Below are positions 14,176 through 14,177 of a DNA stretch of 14,177 nucleotides, one piece after another. The translations under genes and the position numbers were made by a program. The stretch is from an uncultured Prevotella sp. GTDB taxonomy: Bacteria > Bacteroidota > Bacteroidia > Bacteroidales > Bacteroidaceae. The stretch covers positions 1 to 14,177 of the forward strand of contig CALIIG010000017.1 in assembly GCA_938018155.1 (NCBI GenBank), in the 5' to 3' direction. Every line of letters starts with the position of its first letter. Position 1 is the first letter of the stretch. A model generated the notes under the pieces. The model worked only from the letters and a program-made list of their open reading frames with translations, was not told the DNA's origin and did not search any database.

Positions 14176-14177
14176 AT

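Overview
The window looks like chromosomal DNA of a Bacteroidota bacterium, most likely Prevotella-like or another Bacteroidales. Supporting signs are perfect copies of the Bacteroidota -7 promoter box (TAnnTTTG) at several gene starts, a dxs-trkA pair as I recall it from Bacteroides, a 'GAYAIG'-type TrkA, an exported C1B aminopeptidase, an OmpA-unlike large beta-barrel with a carboxypeptidase-D-like N-terminal domain, and IS30/IS21 elements carrying an HU-family gene fragment typical of this phylum. Species cannot be assigned from the sequence alone.

Left part (1-6037), housekeeping and moderately GC-rich. On the minus strand dxs (isoprenoid precursor synthesis) is followed by trkA (potassium uptake regulator, cut by the window edge), with a 4-base ATGA overlap. 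Divergent to dxs, on the plus strand, an exported bleomycin-hydrolase-type cysteine peptidase is followed by an endonuclease/exonuclease/phosphatase-fold protein, again with an ATGA overlap. A compact intergenic region holds back-to-back -7 boxes. A small exported FMN-binding-domain protein lies convergent to this pair.

Middle part (about 6200-9620), AT-rich and accessory in character. It holds a two-gene minus-strand unit: a 921-residue outer-membrane beta-barrel protein, then one base later a 97-residue CxxC lipoprotein that appears to stop prematurely beside a short palindromic repeat.

Right part (9625-14177), a mobile-element scar. A decayed IS30-family transposase (N-terminus lost, plus an in-frame TAG) abuts a complete-looking IS21-family element (istA, istB, 55-base imperfect terminal inverted repeats). 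The other side of the IS21 lies in the start of an unrelated HU-family DNA-binding gene, of which only about 23 codons remain. The mismatched flanks and the absence of a target duplication point to rearrangement or deletion at the element. Beyond it come a short 24-base tandem repeat and a SUKH (SMI1/KNR4) immunity-like gene; the toxin that might belong to it would lie off the right edge.

I do not see a clearly new multi-gene system. The most interesting items are the IS21 junction, the OMP plus truncated CxxC lipoprotein pair, and the SUKH gene at the right edge. No tRNA, rRNA or CRISPR array was seen.
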